A stretch of DNA of 64,000 nucleotides, taken from assembly GCA_020746105.1 (NCBI GenBank), contig CM036617.1, positions 19,846,037 through 19,910,036 on the forward strand, written 5' to 3'. Source of the DNA: Trogon surrucura. Lineage: Eukaryota; Chordata; Aves; Trogoniformes; Trogonidae. The translations under genes and the position numbers were made by a program. The notes under the pieces were generated by a model. It was not told the DNA's origin. It did no database searches and saw nothing but the letters and a program-made list of their open reading frames with translations. Below are positions 25,935-37,275 of the stretch, in pieces. Numbering within the stretch: the stretch's first letter is position 1; each line of letters opens with the position of its first letter.

Positions 25935-26680
25935 TTCAACTCCATCTTCTCTGTAACCCCCCTGCACTTATGTCCCCTCAAGCTTCTCTTCTGATGCCTC
26001 AACAAGCCCAGCTCGCTCAGCCTGTCCCCATAGACATGTGCTCCCACCACCCACCAGCTTGGAAGTCCCTTCTGGACTCACTCATAATGTCTATGTCTCT
26101 CTTGTACTGGAATATGTAGAACTGAACCCAGAACTCCAGATGTGTCTCATCAGGGCTGAAGAGAGAGGAAGGATCACCTCCCTCAGCCTGCTGGCAAGGC
26201 TCTGCCTAATGCAGCCTGTGATGCTGTTGGATCCCCAGGATCCATAGGATCCCCAGGTCCTCCTTTACAAAGCTGCTTTCCAGCCAACGAACCCCTAGCC
26301 TGCACTGTGATGGAGATTTATTTCCTTCCCTCTACAGACTTTGCATTTGTCTTTACTGAATTTTATGACGGCTTTGCCACTCCATGTTGAGATCTCTTTG
26401 AATTCTCTGACAACTTGCTCTTGACCACAGAGATCTCACTGTAGAAAGCAATCAGTTTGGTCAGGCACAATTTGCTCTTGGTAAGCCTCATGGGGGTTGA
26501 CCCCCATAAGTTTCTTCTCCTTCAGATGCTGGATGTGGCTTTGAGGAGAGCAGCAGTGAGGCTGACCAGCCCTCAGTCCCCTCCAGCCTCCTCCTTGACC
26601 TTTCTGAAATGAGAGTGATGTTTGTCTTTTTCAAGCCTGTTTCTGACTCTGTCCATCTCATGAAGCCCATGACCACTGCA
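25935..26680 (-). mobile_element. Ancient CR1 LINE relic across the reverse transcriptase region
   Basis: On the minus strand this stretch matches, with many indels, the CR1 ORF2 area upstream and downstream of the reverse transcriptase core. Recognisable antisense phrases include ACCCAGAACTCCAGATGTG, ACTTTGCATTTGTCTTTACT, CAATTTGCTCTTGGTAAG and GAGGCTGACCAGCCCTCAG. These follow the order of the element (linker, catalytic domain, then thumb). No intact frame remains and neither end of the element is preserved. The decay is far greater than in the other CR1 copies, so the insertion is old. Confidence 0.75.
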
Positions 26681-27469
26681 CTGTGCTTTCTTCTTCTGAT
26701 TTAGGATTCAGCTCTGCTAAAAATAATCATGCCCTTATGCTCTTAGAGGGCATCAGAGACATCTGCTACAATATATTCAACCACACAGAACAGGGACACT
26801 CTTACCATTGTGATGGAATTTTCATTCTAATTCATTTTGCTTTCCCAAAGGAAGAACTGTCATAGGGAAAAAAATCAGCAGCTGTGAATTTAGTTGCTAT
26901 CTTTATGAGAAGGACTTATCACTCTTAAGGAGCAAGAAGACAATGCTCAAACTCTGAGATCACCTCCAGCAATTTTTGTAACCACAGTTTTCATACTGAC
27001 ATAGCTGCCACTTCAGAAACCGACTTTCCCATTTTATGCCAGTATTAAGACTCCAGAGAACGGCACCTGCATATGTAAATATGAACCATATTTTGTTTCA
27101 ATATTTAGAAACCAAATTTACCCTTTTGGGTGCTAAAGCAGAACTAGATCCTGGAAGAAACTGCTTCAAAGTGTCACACTGGGATCACCTCCATTGCGCT
27201 GGACACAGATGCTGTGACTTGTCAGCAGGAGATGTTACGAGCTGTAATTAAAATATAGATGTGCAAGTATCTTGCACAATTGGAGTCTCCCTGTGAAGGA
27301 TGAACCTCTGTGCCTGTAACAGGTATCCTGCCACATTGCCTTTCACCCACGGCATCCTCAGAGGTGGTGAAGAGCACATCCACCTCCAGGCTGACCCTGG
27401 GTCACCAACTGTGGGGCATGGGGACAGCCTCCAGAAAACGTCTTTGTTCAAAGCAAAATCTTCACTTCA
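26681..27469. other. Unassigned non-coding DNA
   Basis: No exon or repeat was recognised. The portion after about 27340 is GC-richer and could include more of the following CR1, but I could not align it by eye. Confidence 0.45.
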
Positions 27470-28275
27470 TAAGGAATTGGTTGGATGGTCACATCCAGAG
27501 GGTAGTGGTCAATGGCTCAATGTCCAGATGAAGATGGGTGTCAAGTGGTGTTCCTCAGGGTTCTGTACTGGGACCAGTGCTGTTTAGTATCTTCATCGGT
27601 GACATAGACAGTGGGATCGAGTTCACCCTCCCTCAGCAAGTTTGCAGATGACATTAAACTGAGTGGTTGACGTGCTTGAGGGATGGGATACCACTCAGAG
27701 GGATCCAGACATGTGAACATCAGGAGGCTCGACAAGGCCAAGTGCACCTGGGTCAGGGCAATCCCTAATATCAATATAGGCTGGGGGATGCAGGGGTTGA
27801 GAGCAGCACTGCTGAGAAGGACTTGGGGGTTTTGGTGGATGAAAAGATGTATATGAGTTGGTAATGTGCACTCGTGGCCCTGAAGGCCAAACCTATCCTG
27901 AGCTGCATCAAAAGAAGCATGGCCAGCAAGTTGAGGAAGGCGATTCTGCTTTTCTACTCCTCTCTAGTAAGACACCACCTACAGTGCTGCATCCAGCTCT
28001 GGAGCCCTCAACACAGGAAAGTCATGGACTTGTTGGAGCGGGTCCCAAGCAGGGCCACAAAAATGATCAAAGGGCTGAAGCACGTCTCCTATGAGGAAAG
28101 GCTGAGACAGTTGTTCAGACTGGAGAAGAGAAGGCTGGGAGATATTATTTCAGCCTTTCAATACTTAAAGGTGATTTATAGGAAAGATGGGGTCAATCTT
28201 TTTAGCAGAGCCTGTTGCAGTAGAAGAAGGGGTAATGGTTTTAAACTAATACAGAGTAGATTTAGACTAGAAGGG
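27470..28275 (+). mobile_element. CR1 LINE, group B, missing its 3' end
   Basis: Sense CR1 ORF2 fragment. It starts within the block NWLDG / RVVVNGSMSR, then [16 protein letters not shown] text and the reverse transcriptase box FADD (tttgcagatgac, 27640-27651), although frameshifts separate these from the rest. From 27874 a long frame reads YSSLVRHHLQCCIQLWSPQ, LLERVPSRATKMIKGLKHV, YEERLRQLFRLEKRRLGDI and RRRGNGFKLIQSRFRLE. Similarity ends abruptly near 28275, before the 3' untranslated region. Because target-primed reverse transcription starts at the 3' end, its absence implies later deletion or rearrangement. Confidence 0.9.
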
Positions 28276-29154
28276 GATCAAGATCTTGCTTTTATTGCAG
28301 ATACTGCTGTTGGATCTGTGAATTTGTACAACGAGTTTTGTAAAAGTGTATTTCAAGATACTCCTTGTACCTGCTGGGAAGATGGACAGCTTATGGGGGA
28401 GAGAAAATTCCCTGCTCCAAGAGCTTTCAAAGCAAGCAAAAGCTATGAAGCACCTTAATCTTCTTCTCTCTTGTGATGTCTTTTAAAGGCTATTCAAAGT
28501 TCACACTCAAGGAGCTGATTTTTATATGAGGAGCTGGCATGGCACTAGCTGACTGGAGTGACATGAGCTTTCTCTGGCCCAGTGAGCTTCAGGAAAAAAT
28601 TACTTTTCCCACCAGCCCTGTCTATCATCTGCCCAGTCATGCTGTGATACGAGGTAGTACACACAGAGCCACCTTTGCAGTGCCAGAAAAATCATTGCTT
28701 GTTTCCCTGCTGACATTTCAGAAGGTGACACCTTTGTGGGGCGGATTATGTCAGGGCTCCTGGTGGAGCTGCAGGAGGCACTTCCCTTCAACCAAGGCAC
28801 CGCTGGAGGAGAGTAACAAACCCAGTCTCCAGCCTCAGCCCTTCATCCACCTTATGAGTAAGCATTTATGAGTAGCAGCCCATTTGCAGGATCCCTCTGT
28901 GCGAGCAGCAGCGTGCCTTTCCCAAGCCCCCAGGAGCACACCCTTGGCAAACTCACTAGGGTCCCCCTATACTGGAGGGAGCAGTGGAAGCACAGGGCTG
29001 GTACAGAGACTGTGCACCAGTTTGATAGCATTTAAACAGTGCTTTAGAGGAGAAGTACAATGCCCAGGGCTCGTTCTGGCACACAGCCATGCAAAAGCAT
29101 TTTGAGGCTGGAGAGGAGCTCTAGGTACACTGGCTGTAAGGAGTGAGAGAAGTG
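28276..29154. other. Unassigned non-coding DNA
   Basis: The continuation of the 27874-28458 open frame past 28275 is not CR1-like and has no recognisable domain. No other feature was seen. Confidence 0.5.
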
Positions 29155-30131
29155 GGGATTGGGCATTGGAGGGCTGTATCTAGTGGAGTCCCTCAAGGGT
29201 TGGTACTGGGACCAGGACTATTCAATATATTCATCAACAACACGGATGAGGGAATAGAGTGTACTGTCAGCAAGTTTGCTAATGACGCAGAACTGGGAAG
29301 AGTGGCTGACACACCAGAAGGCTGTGCTGCCATTCAGAGAGACCAGGACAGGATGAAGAGTTGAGTGGGGAGAAATTCTATGAAATACAACAAGGGCAAG
29401 TGTAGAGCCTTGCATCTGGGAAAGAACAACCCCATGTACCCACTATAGGTTGGGGACTGACCTGTTGGAGAGCAGAGTAGGGGAAAGGGACCTGGGGGTT
29501 CTGGTGGACAGCAGGATGACCATGAGCCAGCAATGTGCCCTCGTGGCCAAGAAGGCCAATGGCATCCTGGGGTGTATTAGAAGGGGTGTAGGTCAGGAGA
29601 GGTTCTCCTGCCCCTCTACTCTGCCCTGCTGAGGCCACATCTGGGCCCCTCAGTTCAGGAAGGATGGGAAACTGCTTGAAAGAGTCCAGCGTAGAGCCAT
29701 GAAGATGATGAAGGGAGTGGAGCATCTCCCTTAGGAGGAAAGGCTGAAGGAGCTGGGTCTCTTTAGCTTGGAGAAGAGGAAGTTGAGGGGTGACCTCATT
29801 CATGTTTATAAATATGTCAAGGAGGAGCGTCAGGAGGACAGAGCCAGGCTCTTCTCAGTGATGCTCAATGATAAGACAAGGAGCAATGGATGTAAGCTAG
29901 AACATATGAGGTTCCACAAAAACATTAGAAAAAACTTTTTCCCTATGAGGGTGACAGAGCACTGGAACAGGCTGCCCAGAGAGGCTGTGGAGTCTCCTTC
30001 TCCGAAGACATTCAAAACCCACCCGGACATGTTCTTGTGTGGCTGCCCTAGGGGATCCTGCTCTGACAAGGGGGTTGAACTAGATGATCTTCAGAAGTCC
30101 CTTCCAACCCCTGACTTTCTGTGATTCTGTG
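29155..30131 (+). mobile_element. CR1 LINE, group A, about 980 bp, with defective catalytic box
   Basis: Sense copy from reverse transcriptase motif B to the 3' end. The first segment (frame ending at 29364) reads [26 protein letters not shown] and KFANDAELG. The catalytic FADD box is therefore FAND, the codon at 29281-29283 being AAT. Later segments read [20 protein letters not shown] and [13 protein letters not shown]. After VEHLP comes a TAG stop (29732-29734), then [10 protein letters not shown] and [20 protein letters not shown] deletion removes part of the [12 protein letters not shown] block near 29640. The 3' end has TTGAACTAGATGATCTTCAG and two CTGTGATT-type units. Confidence 0.95.
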
Positions 30132-31193
30132 TTTAAATTTAAATAGAGAAAGCCTGCCTGAAGGTTGGTTTTTCAAAATCTGCCTGCTTATTTGCATTTC
30201 TCTGATATTTCCTGTCCTTCTCCAAGCACAGGGCAAATTAGTGATTCAGATTATGAGTTATTTGAGCAAGATAACAAATAAATGACAACTCACCTCCATC
30301 TATGAGGTTGAGTTATTTGAGAAGTAGTGCTGTTTGTGTCTGGCATAAGCCTTTCTGTGGGAAATTATGGAGGAGGAGAGAGAAGAGATTATTGACCAAA
30401 ATGGAAAAATTCCTAAGTTCATCACTGCTGAGCTGGAGCTTCCTGAGGGTGTCTTAGGGCTTCCAGCATGTGGAGAATGGATGAACGAAGCAAAAATCAG
30501 GAATGACAATACTAAGTCACACATAAAGTTAGCAACAAGATCTTTGGTTTGGGTAACCTTAATTTTTTTTCCCAGCCCTCTGATCAACAGCAAAAAAAGG
30601 AAGAGGGCAGATTTCTAGGATCACTAGTGAAACATGACTTTGAGCCATCTCAAAATCTGGTAAAGTTTAGGTGAGCTTTCTGCTGCTCCAATCTGATTTT
30701 CCTAACTTACAGGCACATAGCGTGTCTTAAAGAGGAGAAGAGAAAAAAAATATCAAGGAGATAGTCAAACAGGATGATAATAACTTTAAAGCAACTATTT
30801 CACTGCCTGTCTTCTCAGCTACAGCAAAAGTAGGGCTTGGACCAATAATTCCTTCTGAGATCCCTCAGTACACCTCAAAGACAAAAAGCGTAGGTGGAAC
30901 AGCACAGCTGTACACGAGTACGTCCTTCTACAGACACCTTCCAAAACTCAGTGATGCTGTGCTCACTGCTGCTGGGGTGTCGGGAGTTCATGAAAACAGA
31001 CACTGTAATTCAGCACAAGGCAAATATTGGCACGAGCTCGGAGAACGTCTTCATGTTTATTTATTATGAACTGTAACGAAACCTTTCCCAGTGGCTCCTG
31101 CCAGCTCCAGGCGGCAGAGCCAGTACTCACTGGAGTGCATTGCTGGGCTTGTACTTTGTGTTGCCAGAGGTTTACATTTGCACAACCACAGAG
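30132..31193. other. Unassigned non-coding DNA
   Basis: No repeat family or exon was recognised. Minus- and plus-strand open frames at 30300-30618 shadow each other and lack domains. Confidence 0.5.
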
Positions 31194-31636
31194 CCATAGA
31201 ATCATTTAAGTTGGAAAACACCTTTGAGGTCATAGGAGTCCAACCATTAACCCAGCACTGCCAGGTCCACCACTAAATCGTATCCCTAAGCACCACATCT
31301 ACAAGTCTTTTAAATACCTCCAGGGACACTGACTCAACCACTTCCCTGGGCAGCCTGTTCTTATGCTTGACAACCCTTTCAGTGAAGAAATTTTTCCCAA
31401 TATCCCAATCTAAACATCTGCTGGTGCAACTTGAGGCCATTTCCTCTTGTCCTGTCACTTGTTACATGAGACGAGACTGACCCCTCCACCTCGCTACAGC
31501 CTCTTTTCAGGTAGAAAGCGATAAGGTCTCCCCACAGCCTCCTTTTCTCCAGGCTAAACACCAGAAGTTCCCTCAGCTGCTTCTCATAAGACTTGTTTTC
31601 TAGACCCTTCACCAACTTTGTTGCCCTTCTTCTCAG
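31194..31636 (-). mobile_element. CR1 LINE, group C, with frameshift in ORF2
   Basis: Antisense copy containing the 3' end (catagaatcatttaagttgg, CCATTAACCCAGCACTGCC) and the C-terminal part of ORF2. Minus-strand translation first reads [30 protein letters not shown] and [19 protein letters not shown]. The reading then moves to another frame for [20 protein letters not shown] and [12 protein letters not shown], showing one frameshift near 31390-31410. The 5' end is truncated within the segment before RRATK. Confidence 0.93.
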
Positions 31637-34600
31637 TCTCACAGGTTCTAGTTGAGCTGCTCCTCAAGGAGCAGAGGATGAACAAGTTCCAGCTGCTTAC
31701 CAGGAGCCACCAAACATTGTTGGGGACAACTCTAGTGTCACAGGTTAGTACAATGCCAGGGTGTGTGCTAAATATGGGCTGGTGCTCAGCCCTTTTCTCC
31801 AGCCTCTTGATAGTGTATGTACAGATTTAGGCACTACCAATCCACCTTGGGAATGATGTTCTGGAGCACTTAGTTAAGAAATGTGCTTACCTGGGAGATG
31901 CAAGTGCCATTCATCATGCCAGCCATGACTGTGTTATTGCCACCAACCTTCCCACTTGCTGTGGTTAGCTACCCTGATCACTCCTTTCCCACATTTGTAA
32001 GTTTTCCGAGGCATAGAATGTCTTCTTATGTGGTTTATATGTCTTCTTACATGATCTTCCTAAGTCTTTTCAATGCTAAAAAAAAAAAAAAAAAGAGTAA
32101 TAATCTTTTCCAAACTCCTGACATGCTTTGATTGTAAAGCAGGTCAGAAAAAAAGAGAGTGCCTCATTTTTTGGGAGCATATTGCTCTCTCTGACCTGTC
32201 AGAAGGAACCTACATTTCATACACCTACATTTTCTTTGACACAGAGTTATCATTCTTTGCCTTGCCTTTATTTGCTTGCCATGCAACTTGCTTTAGATTC
32301 CGACAGGACTCTTTCAGAATAAGAATGTTTTCAGATGTAGAAAACAAAATCTGTACACTTTTAAAACACAGTTTAAAGTGTCTTTTCCCCTGCCAACATG
32401 TTTTTAATAGTGTAAAAAAAATGTATTCCAAATATGCTCATCCCACTTTGCAAATCTTATACAGTCAAATAACTGGCAGCTGTTGGGCCAACTGTTTCCC
32501 ATTTCAGAAAAACACAAAATTTATTTATAAAAGAAAATGTCCAGTCAGACATTGTCCCCTTTGTTCCACAGATGCCTGTTTGAATAAAACCTCCTTGCAT
32601 TACTCATCCGTGGAGTCCTCTCTGCTCTCTTCGAGGTTTAATTACAGCTTTACGAGGGGTGAGACATAGTAAATAATGACACACAGTGGTTCTGGGTACT
32701 GGGGTTTATTTAAGAGCCAACATGATTTGAGCTCTTGGCCTCTGTCATTATCTTCTGCACTCTCTTCCCTGCTTTCCCCAAGCCTCCATGTCCCTCCTGC
32801 AGGCAGGTCATGGCTATCCTGGGGTGCTTGGGCACAAAGCTGGGCCAGGTCCTGCTGTGCCCCTGCTCCCCACCATCAGCCTTGGCCATCAGCGGGCAAG
32901 ATCCCTGTGCACCCCTGGCGCTCACCTCCACACATGTCCCTGACCTCCAGGATCTTCCTCCACTTCCAGCATCTGCCCGATGATGTTTCTCTTTCTGAGA
33001 TCACTTCTTGACAGGGACTTTTTTTTTGGAGGGGGGGCGGGTTGCAGAAAGCCAGCACGTCATTAGCTTCCTACCTGGTGGCTCTGTCTCATGACTCTAT
33101 TAATTGGAGTATTCAGGTTGTGCTGCTTTTCCTTAGCTCATGTATTATCAAAATTTTCAAGCAGACCATCAGAGTCATAGGTAGCAAGTAGCATGTTTCT
33201 CCTTCGGTGTTTGAAAGTTTGATTTTGTACAGTCACATGCCCACACACACATGCCCAATGATCTGTTGCTGCGTTCACAATTTATTTTTTCACCTATGAC
33301 AACCTTCACTCACTTCAATTTCATTTGCTTTAATTTGCTCACTTCAGTTTCATTCTGTCTGATGAAATTGCTGGTCCCAACTATTGCTGTTCTCTCTGGA
33401 TGATATGCACATTGATAAGTCAACCTGCTTTTTTCTGTGTTAGAAAATAGGTTACACAAGTTCCCATTCCAATGTTAATCTAGAGCAGGTTGTATGAGGA
33501 GATAGAGGAAGAAGTACGCAGAAGGAAAACGCATGAAAAAAAATTAGAAAAAATCATGTGTTTGTGTATTTGATGTATTTTTCCAAGAACATTATTCTGC
33601 ATGAAGGTTTTAACCTGAGCAGAGTTCAGAAGAGCTGAGATATTTCAGGCAATTTAGGAGAAGACTCTGGAGTTCATACATGGCCCTTACCTCCTACTAT
33701 AGCAGGTACAAGAAATGGAAGCTTTTAGTAATGCTTTTCTGAGAGAGGCTCAGCTTTCCTCAGCTGTCTGTGGCAGTACGTTTGGAAATGGCATCCACCT
33801 CCCAAGTCAAAGGGGAGCACCAGGCAGAAGCCAGAGAAACCAACAATGTCTCCAAGAAGCACAAAGTCTGGGGTGAAAGTCAAGAATGTGGAAAACACGT
33901 GGCATGTCAGATGTTGGGTGCAGGCCTTGATTGTCAGGCAGATACTGAGAAAACCTGCCAGCCTGTGCTATCAAAATGAAGCAGTAATTTTCATTTGTTA
34001 AATTCAGCTTGTTTCCCAGCAATTGAATACTTTCCCACTCACCCAGCGTGAGGTTTATTCCCATTCTTTCAGGGATGTCTGTTACACACAGTCGTAGGGA
34101 TGCTGTTTCGCCGCCAAACTGCTTATTCAGCTTCACTGTGGCTGTGACAGTGCGTGCCCAGACACGTGCTAAGAACCAGCACGATGGCACTTGAGAAATG
34201 TGCTCATAAAACCAAAGAAATTGATTAGAGAACACAGAGGTGAGAGAATAGCAATACAGCCCTGGGCTGAAAGAAGACCTGCCTGATCCTGAAAGCATCA
34301 GCTCAACCTTTACCATTTCAGGACCAAGGCAGAGACAGCATCTCCCAAGACAAAAAAACAAAATGTAAGATCTTCACCTTTTGTATGACAAAATGCATCT
34401 TGGAGCTTCGTGCTGTCTCTTGTGCATATAGACAGATGCAGAGTAATTGCCTTTTTTATTAGATTATAGGCTGTTAGTGGGTTTTTGCCAGGCAGCCTTG
34501 TCAATGATTAATGGGATATTTGCTGGATTCAACTGATGACTTTTTTCTCACATCCCAGTTTTTTCAAAGCACGGCACCTCGATGCACAACACTGCAGCAC

Positions 34601-34774
34601 AGCAGCTCTGCCCTGAACATAAAATTGGCAGTGCCAGCCCTGATATTTCAGTGGAGCAATGTACAAAGTGGGAGTGCAGCATGCCTGCGTGCACAGGACG
34701 ATGTGGCTGTGGTCATGTAGGCTAGAGGAAGGAGCAAAAACATCAAGGGTTTGAGATTAAAAGTAGGTACTGGT
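31637..34774. other. Unassigned non-coding DNA
   Basis: A 17-base adenine run lies at 32078-32094 and a G-rich patch (ggaggggggg) near 33029-33040. An open frame of 198 codons at 32073-32669 begins in the adenine run and is lysine- and phenylalanine-rich without domain features, so I do not call it a gene. A short CA patch lies near 33240-33252. Confidence 0.5.
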
Positions 34775-35183
34775 GGCCAGCAGGTCGAGGGAGATGATTC
34801 TGCCCCTCTGTTCCACTCTGGTGAGACCCCACCTGCAGTGCTGCGTCCAGCTCTGGAGCCCTGAGCACAGGACAATGTTTTTAACAGTACGTCTGTTGCA
34901 GTAGGAGAAGAGGTAATAGTTTTAAACTAAAAGAGGGTAGATTTAGACTAGATATAAGGAAGAACTTTTTTTGCAATTGCAGTGGTGAAACACTGGAGCA
35001 GGTTGCCTAGAAAAGTGGTAGATATCCCATACCTGGAAACATTTAAGGTCAGGTTGGATGGGGCTATGAGCAACCTGATTTAGTTAAAGATATCCTTCCT
35101 CACTGGGGGAGGAGGGGGCTAGATTAGATAAACTTTAAAGGTCCTTTCCAACTCAAACTATTCTATGTTTCTATGACTCTATG
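34775..35183 (+). mobile_element. CR1 LINE, group B, with internal deletion
   Basis: Sense copy. The first part (GGCCAGCAGGTCGAGGGAG, CACTCTGGTGAGACCCCACC, CAGCTCTGGAGCCCTGAGCA) belongs to the [17 protein letters not shown] block. At about 34873 the sequence jumps to the RGNSFKL block (GTAGGAGAAGAGGTAATAG) that lies about 170 bp further on in the copy at 27470-28275. The 3' untranslated region and three tail units (ttctatgtttctatgactctatg) are present. Confidence 0.92.
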
Positions 35184-36154
35184 TTCTGGGCTTGACTTGT
35201 AGGCATCCTGACATATTTCTGTCCTGACATGTTCCTGCTATGCAGAGAAGTAGGTCTGGCCCACAAGTGGCATCTGATTGCCTGCCACCACATCCAGCCC
35301 CAGTGCCAGCATGGAAATTGTCACCTTCCCTATGATTTGCGGGAGTTTTCTGGCCAAAAGTTCTGGCAAGGGTAAAGCTCTCTCCTTGCTCCCCCAGGGA
35401 AAGGCCTTGCCTCAAAGGAGCACTGACCAAAGCCAGGTGCCCTTACTGTTATCTTCATCGGCCTTTGCTGCTACCACAATCCACACCTTCTTGCCTGATC
35501 CGGAGTCACAGCCAGGCCTTCCTCCTTGCTGACCTTGTTTCCCTTCCTGGCTACCTATCTAGCTGGTGCTCAGCTTCATGTTGTCTTGTGATCTGGGTTG
35601 TAAAAGTCCCTTCAAGAGTAAGCGAGGAAGGCAGTGGAAAAGCTCAGCAGTGGAAGAGCTCAGCAATGCGTCAATCTCTGTCCAGACCGTCATTAAAATG
35701 CCAGTTTTAGTAAAAAATAGACTGGGCCCCAAAGCTGGGCAATGATGTATCATGCCTGCTTGCGGGATCTCCTGAGTCTGGAGGTGGTGGGGACCCAGAT
35801 GCAGCCTGCTCAAGGGACTAGGTAGGTTCAGGTCCTCCCATATCACACCATTTGTGGTGATTCTTGAGTTCGGCAGATTCTTGGGTTTAGAGGAAAGTTC
35901 AGCCCTCTGTTACTTACACCAATGTTCATGTCAGCTACAGAAAGCTTGGTCTACTTCTGACCATGGGCTGCTTGGTAGCAGTACGGGGATGCTTCACACC
36001 ATTGAGGTAGTCCACCAGCATGACACTGCTTCAGTGGAAGACTGCTAAGCTCTGTGCCATCACAGGCAGGTTCACTGAGACATGGGACAGGTCCTGTTGC
36101 AAACAGAAGTACCTTTTATGCTCTACCTTCTCTTTCTTTGTTTTTTAACTGCAA
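35184..36154. other. Unassigned non-coding DNA
   Basis: No repeat or gene was recognised. Two near-identical 17-base phrases (gctcagcagtggaagag, then gagctcagcaatgcgtc) around 35640-35670 suggest a small local duplication. Confidence 0.45.
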
Positions 36155-36388
36155 AATCATAGAATCATAGAATCATAGAATCATAGAATCATAGAATCAT
36201 AGAACAGTTTCAGTTGGGAGAGACCTTCAAGATCATTGAGTCCAACCTTTGTCCTAGCCCTATCAACACCACTAAACCAGATCCCTCAGCACAACACCTA
36301 CCCATCTTTTAAACACCTCCAGGACTGGCGACTCAACCACCTCCCTGGACAGCCTGTTCCAACGCCTGACAACCCTTTCAGCAGAGAA
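36155..36388 (-). mobile_element. CR1 LINE 3' end, group C, with expanded tail
   Basis: Antisense copy beginning with six consecutive octamers of the type atcatagA (36155-36203), more than the two to four seen in other copies here. Then follow CAGTTGGGAGAGACCTTCA, CCTTTGTCCTAGCCCTATC and CACTAAACCAGATCCCTCAG, and it ends near 36388 in the block for VVKRLN. Confidence 0.93.
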
Positions 36389-37137
36389 GCATGGAGTTAG
36401 CCATTTTGTTGTTTTTTTCTTCTTTTCTATGTTCCTATATTATTTTTCCTCGCAGAAATAACTATTCTAATGTCTTGTGGGAGCCTAGAGTTAAGATTAT
36501 GTTAACATTTAGATACACCGTCTTACTTTCTCAAATTCATAAGTTAGTAATAAACACTTAAGGAAGAGATTTCTCTGGCAAGTGAGAAATATATGCAGTT
36601 TCAAGTTAAGGAAAAATCACTTCAGGTTTGAGTTATGCAAGTGAAAATGTTTTAAATTATTTTTTATCAATTTGGAGTAGTCTCACAGAAGCAATAATTG
36701 TAACATCTAAAGTTATAAAGTAAGGTCATTAATTGATTTTATCATTGAATAAATTTCTACATGAGAAGAGTTCAATTTAATCTAGCTACTGCGTGCAGGA
36801 TATTTTCCATACATTGTCATGTAGGAGTTGTGGTGTTTAACACTTACCTATTGGAATAGTCCTGGTACCACACTTAAATTATTTGTATAACTGCTGGAGA
36901 AAAAGAGGAGTATAGGATGTGGCTCCTTGCAACCACAGATAAATTCAACCTGGTCTGAGAGCCATGAGACAGAGAATACAAGTATTCCTTTGGCTGTGGG
37001 AGAACTGCAGATAAGTAAGCAATGTGCCAAGAAATCGAAACATTTGTTTCTACTTTCTTAGATTTTCGGTCTTTAATAATTAATAATGGAAAAAAAAAAA
37101 AAGATAAGAAAGATATGCAAAGGAAATAATTGGATTT
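36389..37137. other. AT-rich unassigned DNA
   Basis: Strongly AT-rich (36480-36800 in particular), with a run of 13 adenines near 37089. No repeat family or exon was recognised. Confidence 0.5.
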
Positions 37138-37275
37138 AAGTCCCCTCTCTGTGTTCAAGGCTAGGCTGGATGGGGCTTTGAGCAACCTGGTCTACTGGGA
37201 GGTGTCTCTGCCCATGGCAGGGGAGTTGGAACTAGATGATCTTGAAGGTTCCTTCCAACCCAAACCCCTCTGTGA
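37138..37275 (+). mobile_element. CR1 LINE 3' end, group B
   Basis: Sense 3' portion with GTTCAAGGCTAGGCTGGATG, GAGCAACCTGGTCTACTGGG, GGAACTAGATGATCTTGAAG and a degraded tail (ctctgtgaaattc). It is 5'-truncated to about 138 bp. Confidence 0.92.

Noticed and set aside
32073..32669. Plus-strand open frame of 198 codons
   Set aside because: It starts inside an adenine run (poly-lysine start) and shows no family features.
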